A stretch of DNA of 64,000 nt from Arthrobacter sp. StoSoilA2. Its GTDB lineage: Bacteria; Actinomycetota; Actinomycetes; Actinomycetales; Micrococcaceae. Shown one piece after another: positions 40,376 through 49,226 of the stretch; within the stretch, counting starts at the first letter, position 1; each line of letters begins with the position of its first letter. The notes beneath the pieces were generated by a model. It ran no database searches and was not told the origin of the DNA. It worked only from the letters and a program-made list of their open reading frames with translations. The stretch spans positions 2,046,001 to 2,110,000 of the forward strand of contig NZ_AP024643.1 in assembly GCF_019977195.1 (NCBI RefSeq). Direction: 5' to 3'. Both the position numbers and the translations under genes were made by a program.

Positions 40376-42554
40376 ATGACCGGATGGAATGCAGAGAACG
40401 CGGCGGGGTCGACTGGGGCAGGGGTCCTAACTCTGGTGGAAGGCTCGTCCTTCTGTATTTCGCTCCAGAACGGGGACATTTTTCCACATCACCCCCATGG
40501 CGTTTTTCACGAGGACACAAGAATCCTGTCCCGCTGGTGCCTGACTGTTAACGGCCGGTCGCTGGAGCCGCTGGCCGCATGGGCTGGTGCACCGTATGAG
40601 GGGACCTACATAGGAACGATCCCGTCTGCCAACGGCCGGGCCGATAGTCCACTGACGGTGGAGCGCAGCCGCGAGGTGCACGCCGGCATTGTCGAGGACA
40701 TCACCATCCGCAACTATGCCCCTCAGCAAACCGACTGCGAAGTAGCGCTCTCGGTGGATGTCGACTTCGCAGACCTATTTGAAGTCAAAGACGGGCGGAT
40801 CCATCGGCAGTGGGACGCGGCGGCCCAAGAACGGGTCGCTGTCCATCGAGGGGATTTGGGAGGGCGTGCGGAAGGGCATCATGGTGGCCGCATCTGGAGC
40901 CGACATCGGAACCGATGGACTCAGCTTCCGCACTGTTATCCCCGCACATGGGGAATGGAGCATGCGCGTGACCGTGACGCCGAGGATGGAGCTCGCCGGA
41001 TTGGCGGAGCATCCGACCCTCGCCCCTTCTAGGGATACCATCTCACCCCAGAACCTCCGACAGCAGGCCTGGGAAGCCGCGACCCCATTACTTCGGATGG
41101 GGAACCGGTCCGTCGAACGAACCATACAGCGCAGTTTCGGTGACATCGGAGCCCTTCGGATAACTGATCCGCAGCATCCGGACCGGATGGTCGTTGCCGC
41201 CGGAGCGCCGTGGTTCATGGCGCTGTTTGGGCGGGACTCGCTGCTGAGCTCCTTCATGATTCTTACACTTGACTCGTCACTGGCCCTCGGCACACTGCAG
41301 ACTTTGGCCGACCGCCAAGGCAACGTGGTGGATCCTCTGACAGAGGAACAGCCCGGAAGGATTCTCCATGAGGTCCGCCTCGGGGTCGGCACGGGTCTGG
41401 CACTCGGCGGCAAATCCGCCTACTACGGTACTGCTGACGCCACTCCCTTGTTCGTGACCCTGCTTGGGGAAGTCAGCCGTTGGGTACTCGCCGCGGATGA
41501 TGTCGCGGCGCTGGTACCTCACGCGGACCGGGCGCTGGACTGGATCCGGGATTACGGGGATCGTGACGGGGACGGGTTCGTCGAGTATGAGCGCCTCAAC
41601 GACCACGGTCTCATCAACCAGGGCTGGAAGGACTCCTGGGATGGAATCAATTTTGCCGACGGCCACCTCGCAGAGCCACCCATCGCATTGTGCGAGGTAC
41701 AAGGTTATGTCTACAGCGCATACGTCGCCCGGGCGTGGATGGCGTACGACGCCGGAGACAGGGCTCTCGCAGTTGATCTCCGGGAACGTGCCCGGCGGCT
41801 GAAGAAACAGTTCAATGAGCAGTTCTGGTTGCCGGACCGCGGCTACTACGCGATTGCGCTCGACAGGGACAAACGGCCGGTCGACGCGTGCGCGTCCAAC
41901 ATGGGGCACTGCCTGTGGTCCGGCATCGTGGATGAGGACAAGGCGCCCCAGGTTGTCGAGCGTCTCATGTCGCCGGAGATGTTCAGCGGCTGGGGAGTGC
42001 GGACATTGGCAACGGACATGGGCGCCTACAACCCGGTCAGCTACCACAACGGGTCCGTCTGGCCGCACGACAACGCGCTCATAGTTGCAGGGCTTATGCG
42101 GTACGGCTTCGTAAAGGAGGCGCAGCGGCTCTCCTCAGCGCTGATGGAAGCAGCCGCGTACACGGAGAACCGGCTGCCCGAACTGTTCTGCGGATACAGC
42201 CGCTCGGGCTACCCGAAACCGATACCCTACCCGACGGCCTGCTCTCCGCAGGCTTGGTCTTCAGCCGCCCCGGTGATGTTGCTCCGGTATCTGGGCCGCT
42301 ACGATGCGCACTTATCCCAGGGCGGCATCTGGATAGACCCAGTCCTGCCAGACACCTGGGGGGACCTCCACGCTGAGAACGTGCCTGTTGGCCGATCGCG
42401 GGTCACTATCGACGTAGTGGGCAACGAGATTACGGTCACTGGGTTGCCCGACAGCATCGTGTTCCATCGGGAGGCACAGCCGTCACTTGCGGATCGTTTG
42501 GATTCCGCCAAAATCTCCGGAAGGCCGTCCAAGATTCGCCTTAGTGAACCTTGA
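40376..42554 (+). pseudogene. amylo-alpha-1,6-glucosidase-like protein, broken by one frameshift
   Basis: The N-terminal part runs from ATG 40376 (GAAGGAG upstream): MTGWNAENAAG, LVEGSSFCISLQNGDIFPHHPHGVFHEDTRILSRW, matching the debranching-enzyme N-terminal domain. Near 40826-40832 the frame must shift by one base to continue as SLSIEGIWEGVRKGIMVAASGAD and on through the (alpha/alpha)6 barrel (GAPWFMALFGRDSLLSSFMIL, GLINQGWKDSWDGINFADG) to TGA 42554. Comparison with the intact paralogue at 46095-48248 shows that nothing else is missing. An indel or sequencing error at this spot would explain it. The family acts on alpha-glucan branches or related glycosides. Confidence 0.82.
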
Positions 42555-42783
42555 TTCATAAAGTGGCCATGGACATGAAGCCGGCTAGGAGCGCGGGTCT
42601 GTAGTGGTTTGGTGGCTTGACAGTTCGTGACCTTGCTTGCTGGTGCCGGCCTTGGTTCCTGACGGTTTTCGGTGTGAACGCGGGGACCGGTCAGCTTGGT
42701 TGGTGGTCGTGGGTCCTGTCAGTGCCTCCGGGGCTCCGCCGTCGTTCCTTTAGGCTCCTGCGGTGGCTAGGATCCGGGTGTTT

Positions 42784-43770
42784 TCCCGTGTTTTCCCGTG
42801 TTTGAAGAGTTTGAGCAGGTTGTGGCAACCGGTCAGGAGCTCCCATTCGGGGGCGGCTTGCTCAAGCCCGAGCAGGAGGACGTGTTTGCCTTGATGGTAC
42901 GGATCTGGCCGACGACCGGTTCGATGATCGCTTTGCGCCGGGCGGCCCGGCCCTTCTTGGTTTTCAGTTTCCTCGCCATCCGTTCCCGTAGTGTGGCGTT
43001 GGCCGGAATCCTGCCCCGAGGTGCGTCGGGAACCTTTTCGCCGTGTTTGCGGGCCGGTCGCGATGAAGGACTTCGTCCCGCCCTCGCTGGAGGCCTCGAT
43101 CTGCCGGATGTATTCGAGGTTTTCCGCCGAGCAGCATCCGGCGTCGATGGTACATTGGGCGGGCATCCGGCCCAGGGTCTCGGCGGTGCGTTCGGTCTTC
43201 GGGACCAGCTGCTGCGCGTCCACTGCGATGTTGTTCAGCGCGGGTGGCGACGATGACCTGGTGGTCGGCGTCGACCACGGCCTGGGCGTTGTGGCAGTAG
43301 TGGTAGGACCCGTCGGCGGTCTTCATGATCCGGGAGTCCGGGTCGGTGAAGTTTCGCTGGGCAGTGGGATTGGGTTCAGCTTTGGCCGCGGCTTCGTTGC
43401 CTTTGGCCACAGCAGTCCCGTCGCCATCGCCGCGATCCCGGGCTTTCTGCTCCGCCTTTGCGTGCTTTGGCTGCTGCGTCTTCGAGCTGTTGCGGGCCGC
43501 AGCCATCTTTACCAGCCGTGACTGCCGGTCGGCTGTCGGCCCCGAACCGGGCGTCCTCTGCCCTGTCCCCGGCCCCGGAGTCGGCGAGCAGATCGGAGAC
43601 TTCCGCTGCGAGGATCCTCTCCTTCTCGGTCAACCGGGCATAGCTCATCACCTTGCGGCGGGGATGCGTTGGCCCGCACCTTCGTCCCGTCCAGCGCGAC
43701 CCGGCTCGACGAGACCATGCCCGCGGCCCTGCAGAGTTCCAGCGCCTGCACGGTAGCCGTCAAACGTCGC
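42784..43770 (-). mobile_element. decayed IS1182-family transposase
   Basis: Transposase pieces lie in order on the minus strand but in several frames: VSSSRVALDGTKVRANAS near 43700, MSYARLTEKERILAAEVSDLLAD near 43600, AQRNFTDPDSRIMKTADGSYHYCHNAQAVVDADHQVIVATRA near 43300, VDAQQLVPKTERTAETLGRMPAQ near 43200, SAENLEYIRQIEASS near 43100, and GKHVLLLGLEQAAPEWELLTGCHNLLKL near 42850. The first 150 or so residues of a full transposase are absent. A ten-base tandem repeat of TTTTCCCGTG lies at the 3' end near 42780-42800. It is inactive. Confidence 0.82.
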
Positions 43771-44044
43771 CGCGCTGGCGCTGTCTACGGACGTGCTGGA
43801 ACCGAGTGATCAGCGGCCGTTCCCCTCGGAGTCTGGATGCTCATTAGTGGTCTTGGGACCGCCTGCCATGCAGCACACAGTTCTCGAAGACGAACGTCGC
43901 GCTCGGCTGGGGGTAGGTCTTGTCTTCGGCACTAAGGCGGCCCCGCTGGCCGTCGGCCCTTCTACAGTCACTTTCTGCCCCGCCGCCGTGGCAAAGGGCA
44001 AGTGTGAGGTCAGCTCGGTAGCGTAGGCAGCAAGGACAACGCGG

Positions 44045-44530
44045 ATGGTCTGCCGCATTCGAGAGCTTGGGGAGAAAATGGGAAGCCGCACGGGGCAGAT
44101 GGGGGACCTGCGCGTCCTGATGGACACAAATATTGTTCTCGCCATCGAGGGTGATGAGGATGCAGATCACGTCAACCGCCAGTCGGCGTCGAATGTTTAT
44201 CGCCTTGTTCTGGACGCCGGCGGCAAGATCTCCATCGTGGAGAATCAATTTGATGACATCTCGCGGATTCAGGATCGTCAGCTAAGGGACCGCCGGCGCC
44301 GTCAGTTGGAGAAGTATCCGCGGTTGGGACGTGTTGAACTCACCAAAGGGTTCCTGAATGAGGCAGGTTATGCGGCGGATCTGGGGGCTCACAGTAACGA
44401 TGGTGTGGACGCCGCGCTGCTTCTTACACTGCAGCGTAACGCCGCCACCTGGCTGATAACTGAGGACCGGAAGCTCCAGGGTTTTGACGGCACTGTCGGG
44501 GCAGCTGCCAGTTCATTATTCGGTCGATGA
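44045..44530 (+). CDS. PIN-domain protein (putative RNase)
   Basis: A 161-residue PIN-domain protein. The acidic residues expected of the nuclease site are visible: D27 in VLMDTNIVLA, an acid near residues 66-70, D119 and D122 in HSNDGVDAALLLT, and D141 in LITEDRKLQGF. PIN domains are metal-dependent ribonucleases, often toxins. The start could also be ATG 44078 or 44099. No partner antitoxin gene precedes it. Instead it overlaps by 47 bases a GNAT-type gene, followed by two ASCH/EVE-like segments, all on the same strand. The gene itself reads as intact. Confidence 0.75.
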   Translation: MVCRIRELGEKMGSRTGQMGDLRVLMDTNIVLAIEGDEDADHVNRQSASNVYRLVLDAGGKISIVENQFDDISRIQDRQLRDRRRRQLEKYPRLGRVELTKGFLNEAGYAADLGAHSNDGVDAALLLTLQRNAATWLITEDRKLQGFDGTVGAAASSLFGR

Positions 44531-45146
44531 CGTCCAGCCTCACACCATAGATCCGGTCCAACCGTTCTTTGATTCACTTCGAGCTGATTATGGGGACTTT
44601 TCCAGCTGGTGGAAGAAAGTGGTTGCCGAAAGACGGACCTGTCTGGTCATAGGGGGCGGCAGGGATATCCGTGGCCTGGCGGTCCTCGATCGTCAGGAAC
44701 CGGAAGTGTCCGGATTGACCGCGAACAGCGTGAAGATCTGTACCTTCAAGATTGCCGAAGCCAACCAGGGTAAGAAACTGGGAGAGACACTGCTGGAAGC
44801 TGTCATAGCCCGCATCCGGTCGATGCGGGCTGACACCTGCTTCATCGAGGCTTCCTTGGACAAAGAGCCCTTGCTCGCGATGCTGAGGGAATTCGGCTTC
44901 TTCGATTTGGGTCCCAAACCGGGGCCGTCCGGCCAAATTGTGCTCGGCAAGATCCTGGAGCCCACCGGTGACCAAGAGCCGCCTGAGCACCCCCTTGAGT
45001 ACAACAGGCCCTACGGCCCTGGAAAGCGGCGTGTGAACAGGGCATTCCTCGTCCCTTTCATTCCGGTATTCCACAGCATGCTCTTCCCTGCGTCCGAACC
45101 ACAGCAGTCTTTCTTTGATTTCGACCTATGGAAACGCGATCCGTAA
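44484..45146 (+). CDS. GNAT-type acetyltransferase, probably the N-terminal part of a frameshifted fusion
   Basis: A 220-residue protein with the GNAT core: SVKICTFKIAEANQGKKLGETLLEAVIARIRSM, whose N-Q-G-K-K-L-G run matches the acetyl-CoA-binding loop, then CFIEASLDKEPLLAMLREFGFFDLG. It starts at TTG 44484 inside the PIN gene. The frame ends soon after FFDFDLW, and in the next frame the sequence continues at once as YGNAIRKVYICHSG, so this and 45115-45510 look like one GNAT-ASCH protein split by an indel near 45125. Substrate unknown; RNA, tRNA or protein are all possible. Confidence 0.7.
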   Translation: MTALSGQLPVHYSVDDVQPHTIDPVQPFFDSLRADYGDFSSWWKKVVAERRTCLVIGGGRDIRGLAVLDRQEPEVSGLTANSVKICTFKIAEANQGKKLGETLLEAVIARIRSMRADTCFIEASLDKEPLLAMLREFGFFDLGPKPGPSGQIVLGKILEPTGDQEPPEHPLEYNRPYGPGKRRVNRAFLVPFIPVFHSMLFPASEPQQSFFDFDLWKRDP

Positions 45147-45510
45147 GGTGTACATCTGCCACTCGGGTATTAAAGCGTTGGAGCCGGGCGACACTCTGTT
45201 CTTCCTCCGGACGCACGAAAGGCGGGCTGTGCAGGCTGTCGGCGTCGTTGAGGTAACGCGGCGCACCAGCGTCCTGGCCGACGTGCTGAGTTTCGCCGGA
45301 GCACGCACTGTATACCGTGCCGAGGAACTCCAGAAGATGTGCGCCAAGGAAGTGCTGGCGGTCAAATTCAGGCTTGACCAAGTGCTGGAGGCGCCAGTGT
45401 CCCGCGAAAACCTCAAAATGCTGGGAGTCATGGAAGAGTCCCCGCAATCCATCGCCCAAATCAAATCAGAGGAAGGAATTCAGTGGGCAAGAACGCTCCA
45501 GGAAGGGTAG
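45115..45510 (+). CDS. ASCH/EVE-like domain segment
   Basis: A 131-residue segment, YICHSGIKALEPGDTLFFLRTHERRAVQAVGVVEVTRR, with the G-D-x-L-x-F-x-R pattern of PUA-like (ASCH/EVE) RNA- or modified-nucleotide-binding domains, followed by a helical tail. It overlaps the GNAT end and has no convincing start of its own (TTG 45115), so it is probably the C-terminal half of that protein after a frameshift. Such domains usually recognise RNA or a modified base. Confidence 0.55.
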   Translation: MISTYGNAIRKVYICHSGIKALEPGDTLFFLRTHERRAVQAVGVVEVTRRTSVLADVLSFAGARTVYRAEELQKMCAKEVLAVKFRLDQVLEAPVSRENLKMLGVMEESPQSIAQIKSEEGIQWARTLQEG

Positions 45511-45515
45511 CACTG

Positions 45516-45963
45516 ATGTCTATCAGGCCGGAGTTTGCCAATGCGATTCTCTCCGGCGAGAAGGTTGTTGAGTTCCGTAAGCGGCGTCGCCGATGACGTC
45601 AGCCACGTTCTGATATATGCCACGATGCCTGTTGGCTCCCTTCTTGGTTGGTTTGCCGTCCGCGGGCAGAAGACCATGTCCCCGAAGAGGCTCTGGTCCA
45701 CATTCCGTGCAGTTGGTGGTATTTCAAAGAGCAGGTTCTTTGAGTACTACGACCAGCGGGAGCACGGAACAGGGATCCTGGTCGAGACAGCCGGCCGATT
45801 CCCTGAACCCGTCCCCCTGTCGGAACTCGGCACGACCCTTCGCCCCCCACAGAGCTTCCAGTATCTGACGGCAGCCCAGTCAGACACATTCTTCAAGATG
45901 GTGCATACCCGGCCGAATGTTGAGTCGGACTCCGAGCTGCATCCGCTGGCTCGTGTTGGCTGA
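45516..45963 (+). pseudogene. ASCH-domain protein, broken by one frameshift
   Basis: ATG 45516 gives MSIRPEFANAILSGEKVVEFRKRR, the classic opening of an ASCH domain in which the S-G-x-K-x-x-E-x-R strand lines the ligand groove. The frame stops at TGA 45592, but the +1 frame continues as VADDVSHVLIYATMPVGSLLGWFAV and runs to TGA 45963. An indel in the repeated CGGCG/CGTCGC stretch near 45580-45590 accounts for it. It begins six bases after the preceding segment ends, so the PIN, GNAT, EVE-like and ASCH parts form one operon in decay. Confidence 0.72.
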
Positions 45964-46094
45964 TGCTCCCGGCGAAGCGTGAACGCCCAACACCATGAGC
46001 AGCATGGGCTCGGGGCATGACGAAGAATGAGCCGGCACTGGTTTGGCACTACTCCCGGGTGTGGCTGGCTTTTTGGGGTGCGCGGTCCGGGACG

Positions 46095-48248
46095 TCAAGT
46101 CTTTCGACGCTGGCTGGCTTCGTCCACGAGTTCTGTCATCCACGGCCGGTGGCCCTGATGGAACACCAATCCTTCGGGCAGTCCCTGGATGGTTGGGACT
46201 GAATTTGCGATGTCGATGGTGATTCGGCCGCCGGCCATGGGCGCGTTGGTGATGTGTAGATCGCCGTAGGATTCCGGGAGTACGGGATTCATCCAGAACC
46301 CTCCGCGGGACACGTGGGTGTCATACTGCATCAGGCTCGTTACGAGATGGATCGGTGTGGTCGCTGCCCAGGCCTGCGGTGAACAGGCCGTGGGGTAGGG
46401 AACGGGTCTGGCGAACTCGTCCCGGCCGAAGCCGCAGAACAGTTCCGGGAGGCGGCCGTCGGAGTACTCGGCCGCCTCCAGGAGGGCGGTGGAGATCCGT
46501 TGTGCCTCCGCCACGAAGCCGTACCGCAGCAGGCCGGCGACGATGATCGCGTTGTCGTGCGGCCATACTGAGCCGTTGTGGTAGCTGGCCGGGTTGTAGG
46601 CGCCCATGTCGCTAGCCAGAGTGCGCACGCCCCAGCCGCTGAACATCTCGGGAGACATCAAGCGTTCAGCGACCTGTGGGGCCTTGTCCTCATCCACAAG
46701 CCCGAACCATAGGCAGTGGCCCATGTTGGATGCGCAGGCGTCGACCTGGCGCTTCTTGCCGTCGAGGGCGATGGCGTAGTAGCCGCGCTCGGGGATCCAG
46801 AACTGTTCGTTGAATCGTTTTTTAAGCTGCGCAGCGCGGTCAGTGAGTTCGTCCCCGAAAGCCGTGTCACCGGCGTCGTATGCCATCCATGCCCGCGATA
46901 GATAGGCGATGTAGACGTAAGCCTGCACCTCGCACAGCGCGATCGGCGGTTCGGCCAAGGTTCCGTCCGCGAAGTTGATGCCGTCCCAGGAGTCCTTCCA
47001 ACCTTGGTTGATCAGGCCCTTGGGGTTGAGGCGTTCGTACTCGACGAACCCGTCGCCATCCTTGTCCCCGTAGTCCCGGATCCACCCCAGGGCACGGTCC
47101 GCATGGGGAAGCAGCGCGGTAATCGTGTCCTTGTCGAACCCCCAGCGGCTGACCGATCCAATTATCGCCACGAAGAGCGGCGTGGCGTCGACGCTTCCGT
47201 AGTAAGTGGACTTGCCGCCCAGGGAAAGTCCGCTGGAGACATCGAGCCTTACTTCGTGCAGGATCTTCCCCGGCTCCTCCTCACTCATCGGATCCACGAC
47301 CTTGCCTTGCCGGTCTGCCAAGGTCTGCAGCGTTCCGAGGGCGAGGGACGGATCCACTGGCAGGGCCATGAGTGAGGCCCACAGTGAGTCCCTTCCGAAC
47401 AGGGTCATGAACCATGGCGCCCCCGCGGCCACCACCACACGCTCCGGATGGTCCGGGTCCTCGATGCGAAGTGCACCCAGGTCGTCGTAGCTGCGCCGCA
47501 AAGTCCGTTCGATGGATTTGTTGCCCATTTGGAGAATCGGAATCTTGGCCACCCAGTCCTGCCAGCGCCGGTCCCGAGGGGACAAGCCGCCTCCGTCGGC
47601 GTGGACAAATGACGCGGCATCGGCTACCTCAGTCGCGGGCATGACTGTGACGACCGTGCTCCACTTGCCACGCGGCGCGATTGACACACGGTATGTCAGG
47701 GCTTCGGGCGTAACGTCCGCCCCGGATGCCTCGATTACAACACCCTTCCTGATGTCGTTCCAGACAGCCTGAATGGTCAGCGTTCTGCGGTCCGCCTGGC
47801 GGCTCTCTTCCCAGCGACGCCGGATCCGTGCCTCCTTCACCTCAAAAACGTCGGCGAAGTCTGCCTCGATCCTCACGGAAACCACGCATTCGACAGGTTC
47901 CAACGAAAAGTTTCGGACGGTTATCCGCTCGTGGATGCCTGCCCCCACTTCACGCAGTCGTTGCACTATCAGGGGGCTGTCGGCGTATCCATCCGAGCGG
48001 GAAACGCGACCGGCAAAAAGTGCCCTATATGGTTCCTGCGTCTCCGCCGCCAGCGGCTCAAGTAGCTCGCCATTTATGGCGAGACTCCAACCTGAAAGGA
48101 TGCGGGTATCCCCGACGAACAGACCGTGCGGATGTTCGGCGCGGATGTCCCCGTTCGGCAAAGAGATGCAGAATGACGACCCCTCGACAAGAGTGACGGC
48201 CCCGGCGCCGAGCGGTCCGGCCGCGGTGTCGGCATTCCATCCAGCCAT
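46095..48248 (-). CDS. amylo-alpha-1,6-glucosidase-like glycoside hydrolase
   Basis: A 717-residue intact paralogue of the broken gene at 40376-42554. The N-terminal debranching-enzyme domain (MAGWNADTAAGPLGAG, LVEGSSFCISLPNGDIRAEHPHGLFVGDTRILSGW) is followed by an (alpha/alpha)6 barrel of GH63/GH15-like type: GAPWFMTLFGRDSLWASLMAL, GFVEYERLNPKGLINQGWKDSWDGINFADGTLAEPPIALCEVQAYVY, PEMFSGWGVRTLASDMGAYNPASYHNGSVWPHDNAIIVAGL. No signal peptide is seen. I chose ATG 48248 because GAGGAGG precedes it and it aligns with the paralogue start. In homologues the role is cleavage of alpha-glucan or glucosyl conjugates; the substrate here is unknown. Confidence 0.88.
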   Translation of the reverse strand: MAGWNADTAAGPLGAGAVTLVEGSSFCISLPNGDIRAEHPHGLFVGDTRILSGWSLAINGELLEPLAAETQEPYRALFAGRVSRSDGYADSPLIVQRLREVGAGIHERITVRNFSLEPVECVVSVRIEADFADVFEVKEARIRRRWEESRQADRRTLTIQAVWNDIRKGVVIEASGADVTPEALTYRVSIAPRGKWSTVVTVMPATEVADAASFVHADGGGLSPRDRRWQDWVAKIPILQMGNKSIERTLRRSYDDLGALRIEDPDHPERVVVAAGAPWFMTLFGRDSLWASLMALPVDPSLALGTLQTLADRQGKVVDPMSEEEPGKILHEVRLDVSSGLSLGGKSTYYGSVDATPLFVAIIGSVSRWGFDKDTITALLPHADRALGWIRDYGDKDGDGFVEYERLNPKGLINQGWKDSWDGINFADGTLAEPPIALCEVQAYVYIAYLSRAWMAYDAGDTAFGDELTDRAAQLKKRFNEQFWIPERGYYAIALDGKKRQVDACASNMGHCLWFGLVDEDKAPQVAERLMSPEMFSGWGVRTLASDMGAYNPASYHNGSVWPHDNAIIVAGLLRYGFVAEAQRISTALLEAAEYSDGRLPELFCGFGRDEFARPVPYPTACSPQAWAATTPIHLVTSLMQYDTHVSRGGFWMNPVLPESYGDLHITNAPMAGGRITIDIANSVPTIQGLPEGLVFHQGHRPWMTELVDEASQRRKT

Positions 48249-48704
48249 CCCAACCTCCTCGGAGGCGGCAACAGCGGGCCAGGCCTGAAGCCGTGCGGCT
48301 GCCGTCACCGCTAATTCTCTAGCCGACGCTACTCTCGCTTGACATCGGACGCCAGAGGCCGCACCCTCGCGGAGGCTTCTTCTGATTCAACGCCCGTCAT
48401 TGATGAGACGGGGTTTGGCGGCCGGCGCACCCCATTGTCCGAGCGAAGTTTTCAGCATCGGCGCCCTCGTTGGGTGGAATGAAGGAGTCTGAACCTTTTT
48501 CCGTTGCAGGCCTGCACGTCGGCAGACGGCGGCCGCCCGTTTCGGCATGTGGGCGTCCAGATCTCTCTGGGCCGAACCGGGCAGCTGCATTGCCAATCGT
48601 GCTGAGACAGAGCCCAGCAGCCATCGCTCGAACACCCCACAATTGGATGCCTGAGCCGAGGCGAAAACACAGAGGACCGGATGCGCAGGGCACTCCAAGC
48701 GCCG
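48249..48704. other. intergenic region, no supported gene
   Basis: About 456 bases. Short minus-strand frames exist but look like no family and have skewed composition. The glycosidase promoter should be at its left edge; the RidA gene ends at its right edge. No clear terminator hairpin was seen. Confidence 0.5.
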
Positions 48705-49226
48705 TCAGGGGAGCACTGCAGTCGCTTCGATCTCCACAAGGTGGTCAGGTTCATCAAGTGCCGCGACGCCTATCAGCGTGGCTGGTGGAACCGCTTCTAC
48801 GCCCAGCTTTGCTATTGCGCGGGAGCGTCCTTCCAGGAATTTGTCCATCTTGTCCGGAGTCCAGTCGACGACGTAGATAGTAATTTTGCTGACATCGTCG
48901 AATGACCCGCCGACGCCGGACAGGGCGGTGCCGATATTGAGGTAGCACTGCTCGACTTGAGCGGCGAGGTCGCCTTTGCCAATCGTGTTCCCATCGCGGT
49001 CCCAGGCGACTTGGCCTGCGATCGAGACCGTCTTCGAGCCGGTAGCGACTGACACTTGCCGGTAGACGTCGATGTTAACCAGTCCTTCGGGGTTTACAAA
49101 AGTTACGGGCATTTTTGCTCCTTCGTTAGTGGGTTCCTTTGTCGGAGTGCTGTTGCTACAGCCGGCGAGGGCCAGTGCCGCGGCGACCACGGTGGCTGTT
49201 AGTAGATTCTTCCTAGAAAACATCAT
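48705..49226 (-). CDS. RidA-family protein with lipoprotein signal
   Basis: A 173-residue protein. A lipoprotein signal (MMFSRKNLLTATVVAAALALAGC, lipobox LAGC with C23) precedes a RidA/YjgF domain (about 40-173): GLVNIDVYRQVSVATGSKTVSIAGQVAWD, QVEQCYLNIGTALSGVGGSFDDVSKITIYVVD, and GVAALDEPDHLVEIEATAVL. RidA deaminates enamine/imine intermediates, but the conserved Arg of VARL is Ala here (VAAL), so it probably belongs to a subfamily without that activity. A lipid-anchored, extracytoplasmic RidA is unusual. Its ATG overlaps the stop of the aldehyde dehydrogenase upstream, so the two are coupled. Confidence 0.85.
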   Translation of the reverse strand: MMFSRKNLLTATVVAAALALAGCSNSTPTKEPTNEGAKMPVTFVNPEGLVNIDVYRQVSVATGSKTVSIAGQVAWDRDGNTIGKGDLAAQVEQCYLNIGTALSGVGGSFDDVSKITIYVVDWTPDKMDKFLEGRSRAIAKLGVEAVPPATLIGVAALDEPDHLVEIEATAVLP

